A stretch of 64,000 nucleotides of DNA. Source: Halochromatium sp. GTDB lineage: Bacteria > Pseudomonadota > Gammaproteobacteria > Chromatiales > Chromatiaceae. The stretch lies in NCBI GenBank assembly GCA_010912705.1, contig POWB01000001.1:124001-188000 (forward strand), in the 5' to 3' direction. Positions 62,830 to 64,000 of this stretch are shown here, one piece after another. Every line of letters starts with the position of its first letter. Position 1 is the stretch's first letter. The notes beneath the pieces were generated by a model. The model did no database searches. It had not been told where the DNA came from and was given only the letters and a program-made list of their open reading frames with translations. A program made the position numbers and the translations under genes.

Positions 62830-63891
62830 CTAACCCGTTTTCTCGGCGACTCCCGCCTCGGCGAAGGTCGCCATCTGCGCATGTAGGCGACAAGCGAGAC
62901 GCAATAGCGGCACGGCAACCGCAGCACCACTGCCCTCACCCAGACGCATCCCAAGATCGAGCAGCGGGCGCAGGCCAATTGCCTCAACCATCAGCCGGTG
63001 CCCCGGCTCGGCGGAGGCGTGCGCCAACAGCATCCAATCCACCGCACCTGGGCAGATCCGACTGGCCACTAGGGCCGCCGCTGAGCTGATGAAGCCATCG
63101 ATCAGCATCGGCAGGCCTTGCTGAGCACAGGTCACATAGGCGCCTGTCATCGCGGCAATCTCGAACCCGCCCAGCCGAGCCAAGGCCATCAGAGGATCAG
63201 CAAGCTGCTGGCGATGCAGCGCTAGGGCCTGCTCGATCAGCACTTGCTTGCGCTCGATACCGCGGCGATCGAGACCTGTGCCAGGACCAACCAGGTCCGC
63301 CACCGAAACATCCAGCAGCGCACAGGCCAAGGCCGTGGCGGGGGTGGTATTGCCAATCCCCATCTCACCGGCGATGAACAACTCGGCCCCAGCTGCCCTA
63401 GCCCGCTGCGCCGCCGCGGCCCCCTCGGCGAGCGCGCGCGCTAGTTGTTCGGACGACATCGCCGGCCCCTCGGCGAGATTGGCGGTGCCGGCCGCGATCA
63501 CCGCAGCGCGGATCTGCGCCTGTGCTGGCACCGGCACCACCGTACCCAGATTGATCAGCTCGATCTGAGCGCCGATCTGTCGCGCCAGCACGCTGATCGC
63601 CGCACCACCAGCGGCCATATTGGCGATCATCTGTGCCGTCACGCTCTGCGGAAAGGCCGAGACACCAGCAGCCGCAATACCATGATCAGCCGCAAAGACC
63701 GCGATCTGTACCCGTTCCAACGCCGGCTGCTCTCGCCCTTGCAAGGCGGCGAGCTGGATCGCGATATCTTCTAGCCGGCCCAATGAGCCGGGCGGCTTGG
63801 TCAGCTCAGCCTGGCGGCGAATGGCGGCCTCGCGTGCATTGAGATCAATCGCTGCGGCAGAAGCATGAAGCCAATCGAGATCAAGATTCAA
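62830..63891 (-). CDS. cobT: Nicotinate-nucleotide-dimethylbenzimidazole phosphoribosyltransferase CobT
   Basis: 353 residues, standard length. Landmarks: LTKPPGSLGRLEDIA, VFAADHGIAAAGVSAFP, ELFIAGEMGIGNTTPATAL, GPGTGLDRRGIERK, GGFEIAAMTGAY, LIDGFISSAAAL, HASAEPGHR and LGEGSGAA with the catalytic Glu. It makes alpha-ribazole phosphate for the lower ligand of cobalamin. No cobalamin riboswitch is visible in the 109 bases upstream to the window end, so the gene may be inside a longer operon. Confidence 0.96.
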   Translation of the reverse strand: MNLDLDWLHASAAAIDLNAREAAIRRQAELTKPPGSLGRLEDIAIQLAALQGREQPALERVQIAVFAADHGIAAAGVSAFPQSVTAQMIANMAAGGAAISVLARQIGAQIELINLGTVVPVPAQAQIRAAVIAAGTANLAEGPAMSSEQLARALAEGAAAAQRARAAGAELFIAGEMGIGNTTPATALACALLDVSVADLVGPGTGLDRRGIERKQVLIEQALALHRQQLADPLMALARLGGFEIAAMTGAYVTCAQQGLPMLIDGFISSAAALVASRICPGAVDWMLLAHASAEPGHRLMVEAIGLRPLLDLGMRLGEGSGAAVAVPLLRLACRLHAQMATFAEAGVAEKTG

Positions 63892-64000
63892 AGATGATTC
63901 CTCAGGCCTTTCTAGGCGCTATCAGCGGCTAGTCACGGCACCAGTTCAGCCTGGTTAGCTGACAGCAAGACAGCTTCAGCCTATGACATTGGGCCACAAA

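Noticed and set aside
63892-64000. Cobalamin riboswitch upstream of cobT
   Set aside because: I looked for the B12-box type core in the available 109 bases and did not find one.

Overview
High-GC gammaproteobacterial DNA, most likely from a purple sulfur bacterium or close relative (Chromatiaceae-like). This is an inference from gene content and protein flavour: a DabA-type inorganic-carbon pump with a PII-like partner, CysZ, an exported DsrE-like protein, CobT, and many metal-uptake genes. No rRNA, tRNA or CRISPR array was seen.

Layout. 1-4 kb: end of a membrane protein, a dabA split into two overlapping frames, and a PII-like gene. 4-20 kb: mostly chromosomal housekeeping and conserved genes (DUF2333, RRM protein, Trm112-like, UDP-sugar epimerase, rdgC, Uma2 nuclease, the AmmeMemoRadiSam trio, CNNM/CorC transporter, SirB1, cysZ, ion channel, recQ), with a 35-nt hairpin/ribosome-binding repeat in front of two unrelated genes and a palindromic MITE-like element at 8.1-8.4 kb. 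19.4-27 kb: an accessory decay zone with an MNT-HEPN module, an IS1634-like insertion sequence and a small MITE that share 10-bp ends, fragments of several genes, a ribbon-helix-helix regulator with a candidate operator, and a MazF-type toxin-antitoxin pair.

27.1-34.7 kb: a tightly packed leftward operon behind a Fur-type box. It encodes a P1B-type ATPase with an SCALK membrane motif and an N-terminal HMA-like domain, several small Gly/Ala-rich membrane proteins in paralogous pairs, two Pro/Gln/Met/Tyr-rich proteins with one C-terminal membrane segment, a DUF2325 protein and a HemS-like protein. The best interpretation is a ferrosome (fez-type) iron-storage-organelle cluster, possibly a new variant. 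A frameshifted HMA-like gene lies just beyond pyrC, and a decayed second copy of the ATPase end lies at 23.5 kb.

37.5-63.9 kb: a metal homeostasis island. In leftward order it holds a TonB receptor, a methyltransferase and an Fe-siderophore-type ABC transporter, then FeoA-FeoA-FeoB-FeoC and a His-rich CDF exporter. Further right are a GAF-GGDEF-EAL protein, a ZnuD-like receptor with a Zur-like box, exbB with a broken tonB, and a second decay zone in which a receptor-EAL gene pair appears to have been duplicated and then eroded. After that come a CzrA/SmtB-type sensor with its operator, an exported DsrE-like protein, an OprC/NosA-like copper receptor, a ZrgA-like DUF2796 protein with a Zur-like box, an LbtU-like porin with a Fur box, and cobT. 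Iron, zinc and copper entry, storage and export genes therefore sit together under recognisable Fur, Zur and ArsR-type sites.
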